Notes under the pieces: generated by a model
The model's input: the letters and a program-made list of their open reading frames with translations, nothing else
The model's database searches: none
Told to the model about the DNA's origin: nothing
Shown here: one piece after another, positions 50,804-58,055 of the stretch
Numbering within the stretch: position 1 is the first letter of the stretch
How the letters are laid out: each line of letters starts with the position of its first letter
Translations under genes and position numbers: made by a program
Source: Candidatus Thorarchaeota archaeon
Lineage (GTDB): Archaea > Asgardarchaeota > Thorarchaeia > Thorarchaeales > Thorarchaeaceae
Length of the DNA: 58,055 nucleotides
Direction of reading: 5' to 3'
Assembly: GCA_016841005.1 (NCBI GenBank)
Contig: JAEORG010000076.1
Coordinates: 1-58,055 of the forward strand

Positions 50804-52519
50804 ATGACAGAATCCAGTGATGCTCTTCGTGAACGTATTTGGAATGTAATCACTACAGTTGAGAGTCGGGGTCTCTTTGTACATTCTGAAGAACTTCCTA
50901 TTCGGTTCAAAACATCTGCACGGAGTAGTGACCGCGTAAGTACTGTACGTCTTCCCTTGATTGCTGGAGCTTGCGTCCTTAATTCGCTCGTTCCAAGATC
51001 AGCTATGCTTCTTATTGGAGGGCACGGCGGAGGAAAAACCACGCTGATTAAATTACTTGGACGAATGCTTACAGGAAAGACTCTGGATGAGATAGATGAT
51101 GGGATGTTAAGAGGTCATCCACAACTGACGGAAGAAAAAATGGTTGCAACACTACGCCCAGGTCCCTTAATGAAAGAAGGTGTGGAAGTAGTGGTATGGC
51201 GAAGATTTGTGACGAATTTTTGGAAAATAATCGATGAAGTGAATCGTCTGACACCACATGCACAGAATATTCTCTTGTCAATGTTGGCAGAAGGAGAGCT
51301 GAAATATTATGATGAAGTAAAGCGGTGTGACGATTACTGTCTATATGCAACTATGAATCCAACAGATAGTGGCACCTTTGATTTAGCCCCACCATTCCTT
51401 GATCGCTTCGGCATGGCTGTCCCTATAACCATGCCCACTGTCGATGACCTTGAGATTATTCTTGCTTCTCGGGATGAGCGTCTTTTTGGGTATGATGAAT
51501 TATGGCAAGTCCCAGCAATAACATCAGAACAAGACCTGTTGACACTCTGGAATTTAGCTGATAAGGTTCCCGTTTCTCCTTCAGCATCAGAATTTATGCG
51601 TTCCATTGTTCGAGAGTTTGGCGCATGTATTCGTGCAGACAAAAGTCAATCCCATTCACTAACAGTAGAAACAGGGCTTTGTGAAGGATGTCATTTTAAC
51701 ACAACAAAAAGTGTCTGTAATAAAGTAGTAATTCCACTAAGTGTTAGAGCTGCAAAAGATCTGAATCGTTACTGCAAGGCAGCCGCATGGTTAGTCGGAG
51801 CACCGGAAGTAGGAATAGAGATTGTGAAATCTTTAGCTCCTTTGGTCTTTTGGCATAGAACAAGGTATGTTCCTGAGTTTATAGAAAAATCACCATTCTT
51901 TGGTAATAGATACGAATTCACAAAACAATTGATCGAATTAGGAGCTGCAAGATTCGCACAAAGAGAAGCAGCCATCAAATTAATGGACAAGTTGAAACGA
52001 GGAGATGCCGATAAGTCTGTGACCGAAGAGCTAAATGAGATGGCGAAAAGTGATTTGTTGGTGCGTTTGGATTATCTCAAGCTTGCGAAGGAATTAAAGA
52101 AATCAAGTTATGCGAAAATGGTAAAGAATGTAGAGAACGCTGTTGCTTCAAAAAATGTTGACGAGCTCACGTCTCTTCAACAACAACTACTTGACTCAGC
52201 AGATTTTCCGAACAGGAGCATGCTACTTGGACGAATATCAGATGAGCTTCATAAGTTGACTCTATCGCAATATTCTCTCACATTCGAGCAGTGGCAAGAT
52301 CTATGGACAACAATAAGCTTGAAAATTCCTCGCATGACGAGTGTACTCAAAGAAACACTCAAACCTCCTAAACGCAAGGTTGCAAGAACAGATGGAGTAA
52401 CACTAGTTGTCTATGTCACAGGTAGTAATCCTGAATCTCCGGTGTTCCTTGAGGTGTCTGGAGGAAAGGACTCTCTGGAACTAGGAAAGGTTATTGAAAA
52501 GCATCTTGAGAAAGGATGA
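50804..52519 (+). CDS. MoxR-type AAA+ ATPase with four-Cys insert
   Basis: The 571-residue product has Walker A GGHGGGKT (72-79) and Walker B WKIIDEVNRL with Asp144/Glu145. A sensor-1 region reads ATMNPTDSGTFDLAPPFLDRFG (182-203), and the NILLSMLAEGEL segment before it is typical of MoxR. After the ATPase core there is a cysteine set, C275, C293, C296 and C305 (GLCEGCHFNTTKSVC), that could bind zinc or an iron-sulfur cluster. A helical region of ~200 residues completes it. MoxR ATPases work as chaperones that load cofactors or remodel complexes together with VWA proteins, and the next gene is such a partner (10-bp gap). Confidence 0.88.
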   Translation: MTESSDALRERIWNVITTVESRGLFVHSEELPIRFKTSARSSDRVSTVRLPLIAGACVLNSLVPRSAMLLIGGHGGGKTTLIKLLGRMLTGKTLDEIDDGMLRGHPQLTEEKMVATLRPGPLMKEGVEVVVWRRFVTNFWKIIDEVNRLTPHAQNILLSMLAEGELKYYDEVKRCDDYCLYATMNPTDSGTFDLAPPFLDRFGMAVPITMPTVDDLEIILASRDERLFGYDELWQVPAITSEQDLLTLWNLADKVPVSPSASEFMRSIVREFGACIRADKSQSHSLTVETGLCEGCHFNTTKSVCNKVVIPLSVRAAKDLNRYCKAAAWLVGAPEVGIEIVKSLAPLVFWHRTRYVPEFIEKSPFFGNRYEFTKQLIELGAARFAQREAAIKLMDKLKRGDADKSVTEELNEMAKSDLLVRLDYLKLAKELKKSSYAKMVKNVENAVASKNVDELTSLQQQLLDSADFPNRSMLLGRISDELHKLTLSQYSLTFEQWQDLWTTISLKIPRMTSVLKETLKPPKRKVARTDGVTLVVYVTGSNPESPVFLEVSGGKDSLELGKVIEKHLEKG

Positions 52520-52529
52520 GTGGACTTCA

Positions 52530-54245
52530 ATGTCTAGAAATGAAAATCTCGATATCGCAGCGCAACGTGCTTGGAAACAGGCGGTATCTGACTTTTATCA
52601 TCCTCCGTTACCTGATCCTGTTATCGAATACAAAGAAGACACATCTTCTTTCTTCTATATCGATTCATCAGATTGGACAGTTCATCTCAATACTGCTGGA
52701 GTTCCATTAAATCTAAACATGGAAGATTCAGAGGTTTATCTTCGTTCTGTGTGTCATCATGAGATTCAGCATTACCTCGTATGTCCGTTTGACGGAGTTA
52801 CAAATGGACTGATGTTTTCGGGAGCCAGGCAATATCTTCCTGATTCAATTGCAATGTTTGTGTGTAATTTATTCGCTGACCTTGTTGTAGATTCAGGCCT
52901 TTTGAAGAGATTTCCAGCACTAAGTCATACGAGAATTAACACATCAATTCACGATTCAGCTCTTCGAACTCGGAACCATAGTTCTCTCTGGAAACTTGTC
53001 GTAGCATCTTATCGTTTCATGTGGGGATTCCCAATTCCACATGGTGTCGATATTGGCCAACCTACCATTACTGCGGCACAAGAAATTGAGAATGTGACCA
53101 AGAAGTACATGGATAATGAGAGCATATGGCAGAAAGCAACTGAAGAAATTGCGAAGATTGTATTGGACTGGTTGCCTGAAGACGAAGATGAGTTGGGAGG
53201 ATTGGAAATAGCTTCTCAATCCGGAGAGAGTATAGATGGTCAAGGCTCTGATGAAATTATTGGGATTCCTAGAGACCTTGATGGTATTATGGGAAGTCCG
53301 ATTGAAGATAGGAATGGGGATAGAGCAAGGAGATGCGCAAATCGCGATTCAATTGAAAATCACGAAGAAATTCTTGAGCGTTTGGCTATTGAGGTGGAGG
53401 AAAAGGGTGGGAGTTTGAAGGATCTGGAAGCAGTTTACGTACTCAATCATGGAGGCACAGGTACTAATGATTGGGTGAGATTTTGGTATCGAGCAAAGGT
53501 AAGAGGTCTCTTGCGTTTTCATGTTCGACATCAGCGTCCTGTTGGTGCAACTCCACTGGCTACTAAAGCATGGCGTCTTGGGGATCCTATTGAGGAACTT
53601 GACGTTGTTCAGTCTCTCCAAGCCTTTCCTGTCCTAGTACCAAATATGTCCACACGAAAATGGATGAAATCATATTATTATGGTGATATACAACAACAAG
53701 AATTACCTGACCTTTTAGTGGTACTTGATTCAAGCGGTTCAATGACTTACAAGATGGGTCCGAGAAATCTTCAAGGTCCATATCATATTGCGTTAGTTTC
53801 TTCATTTGCAGCAGTTGATACTGCGCTCAGAAAAGGGTCTAGAATTGCTGCAATCAATTTTTCCGGTGATATCATATTCAGTGATTGGACGCGTGATCGG
53901 GCCACAGTTGAGGACATATTGATGGCATATCAAGGGGGAGGTACAGTAATGCCAGTAAAACAGATCAAAAAACTGTGTAATGAATCTGAGAATGATGTGA
54001 TGACAGTAATCATCACAGACGCAGGTGTATCAAACTGGGGGCCATTTGTAAAAACAGTTTCACAACTGACACATAATGGGCACAAGATCTTTGTGTTCCA
54101 TATCGGAGCAAAAAGAGGTAAGATTACCAAAGCAGGTAAGGCACTTGAAAAAGCTGGAGGCGTTGTTATTCCTGTTTCATCTATCAACGAATTACCTGGT
54201 TTGGTTGTATCTGAGGTCCATCGTACCTATTTGAACGGCACCTAA
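52530..54245 (+). CDS. VWA-domain protein with N-terminal putative metallopeptidase motif
   Basis: The product has 571 residues from the ATG at 52530, ten bases after AAGGATGAG; an earlier ATG at 52494 overlaps the moxR-type gene. Residues ~40-130 contain VCHHEIQHYLVCPF with HEIQH at 77-81, an HExxH zinc site as in the DUF2201 metallopeptidase-like family. An acidic, low-complexity middle part follows. The VWA domain (~390-571) has a complete MIDAS: DSSGS at 400-404, a Thr in GGGT (~472) and Asp in ITDAG (~497). This pairing with a MoxR ATPase is a known module for metal insertion or complex remodelling. The client is not identifiable here. Confidence 0.88.
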   Translation: MSRNENLDIAAQRAWKQAVSDFYHPPLPDPVIEYKEDTSSFFYIDSSDWTVHLNTAGVPLNLNMEDSEVYLRSVCHHEIQHYLVCPFDGVTNGLMFSGARQYLPDSIAMFVCNLFADLVVDSGLLKRFPALSHTRINTSIHDSALRTRNHSSLWKLVVASYRFMWGFPIPHGVDIGQPTITAAQEIENVTKKYMDNESIWQKATEEIAKIVLDWLPEDEDELGGLEIASQSGESIDGQGSDEIIGIPRDLDGIMGSPIEDRNGDRARRCANRDSIENHEEILERLAIEVEEKGGSLKDLEAVYVLNHGGTGTNDWVRFWYRAKVRGLLRFHVRHQRPVGATPLATKAWRLGDPIEELDVVQSLQAFPVLVPNMSTRKWMKSYYYGDIQQQELPDLLVVLDSSGSMTYKMGPRNLQGPYHIALVSSFAAVDTALRKGSRIAAINFSGDIIFSDWTRDRATVEDILMAYQGGGTVMPVKQIKKLCNESENDVMTVIITDAGVSNWGPFVKTVSQLTHNGHKIFVFHIGAKRGKITKAGKALEKAGGVVIPVSSINELPGLVVSEVHRTYLNGT

Positions 54246-54330
54246 ACCTTTATCATGGAATCAACATGCGAGCCCTCGTGTCTCCTAAACCCATCTAGAT
54301 TTGGGCATTCCGACACTAGGCAGTGATGAC

Positions 54331-55182
54331 ATGTACAAGATTCTGCAGAAACGAGTACTGGCTGATGTTGGTGGCACACGGACCACTATGATGGTTGTAG
54401 ATGCCCCAGATGTTGCTCGAGTGTGTAACCCCGGTCAATTTGTAATGATTCGTGTCAATGAAACTGGAGAACGCATACCTCTAACAGTAGCTGACTTTGA
54501 TAGAGAGAAAAGTCAAGTTACTATAGTCTTTCAAGAAGTTGGGAAGACAACGAAGCTTCTTGGAACTCTTGAACAAGGTGAGTTCATTGATGATTTTGTT
54601 GGGCCGTTAGGGAAAGCAACTCCGACTGACAAGAAATATGGAACTGTTGTTGTTATTGGTGGAGGTTGTGGAAGCGCAATTGCTTATCCTGTTGCTAGAG
54701 CCTTCAAGGAGGCTGGCAATTACTTGATTACAATTAATGGCGCAAGAAGCATGGATTTCTTAATCTATAGGGATGAAATGGAAGCCATTAGCGATGAAAG
54801 TTATGAAACAACAGATGATGGGACCTGTGGGACTCACGGATTCGTCACAACTGTTCTTAGTGATTTAATTCAGCAAGGTCGTGAGATTGATCTTGTATTT
54901 GCTGTTGGTCCTGTACCTATGATGAAATTTGTATCAAAAACAACTGAATCAAAGAAGATACACACAGTAGTTAGTCTCAACAGCATTATGGTTGATGGTA
55001 CTGGTATGTGTGGTGCATGCAGAGTCCATGTTGGAGGAAAAATGCGATTTTCCTGTGTCGACGGACCCGAGTTTGATGGACATGAAGTTGATTTTGATGA
55101 ACTAATGGCTCGATTGAATGCATACAAAGACAAAGAAGCCATTTCCAATGAACTTTGGGCAAAACAGGAGGGTACAGCATAA
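54331..55182 (+). CDS. nfnA: NfnA/SudB-type ferredoxin-NADP reductase small subunit
   Basis: The product has 283 residues from the ATG at 54331; the typical family start is MYKILxKRxL, so the earlier TTG at 54301 is rejected. An FAD-binding beta-barrel (CNPGQFVMIRVNETGERIPLTVADFD, ~30-60) precedes the NAD-binding domain (VVVIGGGCGSAIAYPVARAF, ~105-125). The C-terminus holds four Cys for a [2Fe-2S] cluster (GTGMCGACRVHVGG and FSCVDGPEFDGHEVDF). With the next gene it forms the bifurcating NADH-dependent ferredoxin:NADP oxidoreductase or the related sulfide dehydrogenase. The stop overlaps the next start by one base. Confidence 0.9.
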   Translation: MYKILQKRVLADVGGTRTTMMVVDAPDVARVCNPGQFVMIRVNETGERIPLTVADFDREKSQVTIVFQEVGKTTKLLGTLEQGEFIDDFVGPLGKATPTDKKYGTVVVIGGGCGSAIAYPVARAFKEAGNYLITINGARSMDFLIYRDEMEAISDESYETTDDGTCGTHGFVTTVLSDLIQQGREIDLVFAVGPVPMMKFVSKTTESKKIHTVVSLNSIMVDGTGMCGACRVHVGGKMRFSCVDGPEFDGHEVDFDELMARLNAYKDKEAISNELWAKQEGTA

Positions 55183-56633
55183 TGGCTGATGATGCTAAAC
55201 CCAAGCGAGAACGAAAGCCTCCTACCAAAAAGATTCCTATGACTGAACAGGATCCTATGGTTAGGAACAAGAATTTCCAAGAAGTTGCTCTTGGTTACAC
55301 TGCTGAAGAAGCAATGGCTGAAGCCGCAAAATGCCTGCAGTGTAGAAATCCAAAATGTAGAACCGGTTGCCCTGTTGAAGTTCCGATTAAGGAATTTGTC
55401 GGACTCGTCACAGAGGGTAAATTCATGGAGGCAGCGGCTAAGATTAAGGAAACAAACAGTCTACCTGCAGTCTGTGGTCGAGTATGCCCACAAGAATCTC
55501 AATGCGAGATGAAATGTATCTATGGCATAAGAAACGAACCAATAGCAATTGGTCGTCTGGAGCGATTCGTAGCAGACTATGCTCGTGCACAAGGAGAGCC
55601 TATACCAGAGATTCCTCCAAAGAACGGAAAGAAAGTTGCAGTAGTCGGTTGTGGTCCAGCAGGTCTCACATGTGCTGGAGACTTAATTCTTCTTGGTTAT
55701 GATGTAACCATATTCGAGGCATTCCACAAACCGGGAGGAGTTCTACAGTACGGTATACCTGAATTCAGGTTACCAAAGGACATTGTTGATGCAGAGGTTG
55801 ACTATCTTGAGAGACTCGGTGTTGAAGTCAAATACAACCATGTTATTGGCAAAATCCGAACAATCGATGAACTCATGGGAGAAGATGAGTATGAATCAGT
55901 CTTTATCGGATCTGGTGCAGGTGCTCCCAACTTCATGAAGATCGATGGAATGAACCTAATCAATGTTTTTTCAGCAAACGAATTTCTAACTCGTGTGAAT
56001 CTCATGAAGGGTTACTTATTCCCTGAATACGACACACCTGTTAAGATTGGCAAGAGGGTTGCAGTGATAGGTGGAGGGAACGTAGCAATGGATGCCGCAC
56101 GAACTTCACTTAGACTTGGTGCTGATGAAGTGTACATCGTTTATAGACGGGCTCGAGAGCAGATGCCTGCAAGGATAGAAGAAGTCCACCATGCCGAAGA
56201 AGAAGGGGTTCAGTTCAGACTATTAATGAATCCAGTTTCCGTAATTGGAGATGACAAGAAGCAGGTCATGGGAATGAAGTGTATCAAGATGGAACTTGGT
56301 GAACCGGATGCCTCTGGTCGACAGCGACCTATACCAATTGAAGGTTCAGAGTTTGTCCTTGACGTGGATATGGTCATTGTTGCTATTGGTAACTCACCCA
56401 ATCCTATAATACCTTCAACAACACCTGGGCTTGAAGTATCTGCATGGGGTACCATTGAAATCGATGAGGAAACAGGAATGTCAAGTATTCCTGGAGTTTT
56501 TGCAGGTGGGGATATCGTTACAGGAGCTGCGACAGTCATTAGCGCAATGGGTGCTGGTAAAAGAGCAGCCCGTGGTATTCATTACTATCTGTTTCCCGAG
56601 TTGAAACCACCTCCTGAACCTGTAGAAGAGTAA
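55182..56633 (+). CDS. nfnB: NfnB/SudA-type (GltD-like) large subunit
   Basis: The product has 483 residues from the ATG at 55182; AGGAGGG lies eight bases before, and TAATG links it to the gene upstream. The N-terminal ferredoxin-like domain has cysteines for two [4Fe-4S] clusters (CLQCRNPKCRTGCP and CGRVCPQESQCEMKC). An FAD-binding motif (VAVVGCGPAGLTCAGDLILLGYDV, ~150) and an NADPH-binding motif (VAVIGGGNVAMDAARTSLRLG, ~290) follow, and it ends with IPGVFAGGDIVTGAATV. It exchanges electrons between ferredoxin, NADH and NADPH together with the small subunit. A glutamate synthase role is unlikely, since no large GltB is present. Confidence 0.92.
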   Translation: MADDAKPKRERKPPTKKIPMTEQDPMVRNKNFQEVALGYTAEEAMAEAAKCLQCRNPKCRTGCPVEVPIKEFVGLVTEGKFMEAAAKIKETNSLPAVCGRVCPQESQCEMKCIYGIRNEPIAIGRLERFVADYARAQGEPIPEIPPKNGKKVAVVGCGPAGLTCAGDLILLGYDVTIFEAFHKPGGVLQYGIPEFRLPKDIVDAEVDYLERLGVEVKYNHVIGKIRTIDELMGEDEYESVFIGSGAGAPNFMKIDGMNLINVFSANEFLTRVNLMKGYLFPEYDTPVKIGKRVAVIGGGNVAMDAARTSLRLGADEVYIVYRRAREQMPARIEEVHHAEEEGVQFRLLMNPVSVIGDDKKQVMGMKCIKMELGEPDASGRQRPIPIEGSEFVLDVDMVIVAIGNSPNPIIPSTTPGLEVSAWGTIEIDEETGMSSIPGVFAGGDIVTGAATVISAMGAGKRAARGIHYYLFPELKPPPEPVEE

Positions 56634-56644
56634 TTTAGTAATTT

Positions 56645-56683
56645 GATGGGGTATCAAAGCCCCATCAATCACGTTTTGTTTTT
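56645..56683 (+). terminator. Terminator of the nfnAB operon
   Basis: GATGGGG (56645-56651) pairs with CCCCATC (56660-56666) around an eight-base loop. A T-rich run with TTTTGTTTTT follows. It begins 12 bases after the nfnB stop codon. Confidence 0.75.
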
Positions 56684-56749
56684 ACTGAAAGAATTCTTTA
56701 GATGGCTTTGTAAAGAAAATTCGTTGGTGATTCTTTGCAGCAAACCCCT

Positions 56750-58055
56750 ATGACAACAGAAGAGATGCGAGTTCTTGAACTCAACTCAGAATACTTAGGA
56801 GTGTCTCTTGGGACCTTGATGGAAGGTGCGGGACGAGAAGTTGCACGTGTCATCATGAATAATGAAGACATTGTGGATTCCCAAATCCTCATTCTCTGTG
56901 GGACTGGAGGTAATGGAGGTGATGGTTTGGTTGCAGCACGTCATCTCCATGAAGCAGGAGCATTTGTGAAAGTTGTCATTGTCGGAGATCCTTCAAAAAT
57001 ATCAAGTCCTGATACAAAGAAGAACTGGGAAACTCTACAAAATCTTCATGCTATTCCGAAGGAGATATTGAGAACAGAAACTGATGTCAAACGTTGTTCC
57101 TCAATTAAAGAAGCTGACATACTTATTGATGCACTCTTAGGTTTCGGGTTGACTTCCAAAGTACGGGAACCGATTCAAACCGCTATTCGATTAATCAACA
57201 AAGCCTCCGGGGTTAAATTCAGTATTGATGTTCCTAGCGGAATAAACTCTGATTCTGGAAAGGAACTGGGTACTGCTGTCAAAGCTACACATACAATTAC
57301 TATGCATGCTATGAAACCTGGTTTACAAGAAAACAAAGAACTGACAGGAACGATCCATGTAGTCGCAATAGGCATTCCAGAAGAAGCTTACCACGTATGT
57401 GGTCGAGGAGATCTCTGGTTATTCAATAGACCACGAAAGACTGACGCGCACAAAGGAGATTATGGAAGAATCCTTGTTGTTGGAGGAAGTGACGTATTCT
57501 CAGGAGCCCCAGCACTAGCTGGACTAGCTGCACTTCGAACTGGCGCAGATCTGGTATCCATTATTGCTCCTTCCTCTGTTGCCCCTGCAATTCGAGCGTA
57601 TAGTCCAAATCTGATGGTGCAGAGCCTAGATTCCCCAATTTTGGACATGAATTCAGTTGACACTATCCTTGATGTCGCATTGAAGAATGACGTTGTTGCA
57701 CTTGGTCCTGGTCTAGGGATGGCAGATGCAACCATGTCTGCTTTCAAGGAAATTACTGAAGCATTGGCATCATTAAGCAAACCTCTTGTAATCGATGCTG
57801 ATGGTCTAAAAGCACTATCAAAAACTGGTCAGGTATTCGAAGCAGAGAACACAATCCTCACGCCCCATTGGGGAGAATTACAGATTCTACTTAATCGAAA
57901 ATCGAAGGCTGTGATAGATGATGACACAAGACTTGAACTAGCACAAGGAGCTGCGAAGAAATATGGTGCTGTAGTCTTGCTCAAAGGCCCAGTTGACATT
58001 GTTGCTGAACCTGAAGGAAATTTCAAATTTAATAAGACTGGTACTCCTGCTATGA
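56750..58055 (+). CDS. nnr: Bifunctional NAD(P)H-hydrate epimerase/dehydratase NnrE-NnrD (partial, 3' end outside window)
   Basis: At least 435 codons are in frame to the window end. Residues ~1-205 are the epimerase (YjeF_N) domain: EEMRVLELNSEYLGVSLGTLMEGAGREV, GTGGNGGDGLVAARHL and IDVPSGINSD. From ~225 the dehydratase (ribokinase-like) domain has HKGDYGRILVVGGS, ALGPGLG and VIDADGLKALS with the catalytic Asp. The fusion repairs NAD(P)H hydrates, restoring usable NAD(P)H from damaged R and S forms. An in-frame TTG at 56735, closer to GGTGAT, could add five residues. It follows nfnAB after a terminator. Confidence 0.93.
   Translation, partial: MTTEEMRVLELNSEYLGVSLGTLMEGAGREVARVIMNNEDIVDSQILILCGTGGNGGDGLVAARHLHEAGAFVKVVIVGDPSKISSPDTKKNWETLQNLHAIPKEILRTETDVKRCSSIKEADILIDALLGFGLTSKVREPIQTAIRLINKASGVKFSIDVPSGINSDSGKELGTAVKATHTITMHAMKPGLQENKELTGTIHVVAIGIPEEAYHVCGRGDLWLFNRPRKTDAHKGDYGRILVVGGSDVFSGAPALAGLAALRTGADLVSIIAPSSVAPAIRAYSPNLMVQSLDSPILDMNSVDTILDVALKNDVVALGPGLGMADATMSAFKEITEALASLSKPLVIDADGLKALSKTGQVFEAENTILTPHWGELQILLNRKSKAVIDDDTRLELAQGAAKKYGAVVLLKGPVDIVAEPEGNFKFNKTGTPAM

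Noticed and set aside
55182..56633. Assignment as glutamate synthase small subunit GltD
   Set aside because: The gene is fused by a one-base overlap to an NfnA-type flavoprotein and there is no large GltB subunit, so the Nfn/Sud assignment fits better.
1..58055. CRISPR arrays, transposases, integrases and prophage genes
   Set aside because: I looked for direct repeats with spacers, IS-type inverted ends and hallmark proteins and saw none. The only long tandem array is the in-frame protein repeat at 1-5200.

Overview
This window is archaeal chromosome. By eye it is AT-rich, around 40% G+C. Genes sit close together, many begin with TTG or GTG behind Shine-Dalgarno (SD) sequences matching GGAGGTGA, and TATA boxes lie about 25 bp ahead of short or leaderless transcripts. 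The gene content is typical of archaea: a pyruvate-type ferredoxin oxidoreductase with a separate delta subunit, a DUF2070 protein, a ZPR1 zinc finger, NosD-like beta-helix and Ser/Asp-repeat surface proteins, SMC with kleisin, and a membrane pyrophosphatase. A longin-like N-terminal domain and a zinc-ribbon protein ending in an appendage-like module suggest an Asgard archaeon, perhaps Thorarchaeota-like. That placement is inference, not a database result. No CRISPR array, transposase or phage gene was seen.

Layout. 1-7.1 kb: the first 2,368 codons of a giant secreted protein with about 17 Ig-like repeats of ~101 residues; its 3' end lies outside the window. 7.2-14.6 kb: a DUF2299-like protein, a nitrilase-family amidase, porDAB (no gamma subunit), a membrane-anchored M28 peptidase and a degenerate HD-domain protein. 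14.7-25.6 kb: an eight-ribbon zinc protein, DUF2461, UbiX and DUF2070, then a PadR repressor with a heterodimeric ABC exporter behind a 12-bp-phased palindromic operator array. 25.7-35 kb: a longin-like protein, ZPR1, tRNA-Ala(UGC), small secreted proteins, a PadR/methyltransferase-like fusion, a ketol-acid reductoisomerase-like protein with altered active-site motifs, and a K+-independent proton pyrophosphatase.

35-41.3 kb is the most accessory part. It holds at least five small three-helix membrane proteins that look related, a single-chain two-lobed aspartic protease, a serine hydrolase, and several diverged copies of a ~30 bp intergenic element. 41.3-50.6 kb concerns chromosome structure and transport: a ScpB-like tandem winged-helix protein, a NosD-like protein, two tandem micro-genes (34 and 31 residues) coupled to an MFS transporter, and an operon of a pseudo-AAA ATPase, SMC and ScpA. 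50.8-58 kb holds a MoxR-type ATPase with its VWA/metallopeptidase partner, an NfnAB-type flavin oxidoreductase, and the start of an NnrE-NnrD fusion that repairs hydrated NAD(P)H.

How the genes work together: POR makes reduced ferredoxin, NfnAB can exchange those electrons with NAD(P)H, Nnr repairs damaged NAD(P)H, and HppA conserves pyrophosphate energy, giving an anaerobic energy set. The SMC operon and the ScpB-like gene probably supply a condensin. Most other genes are surface, membrane or regulatory proteins of unknown function.
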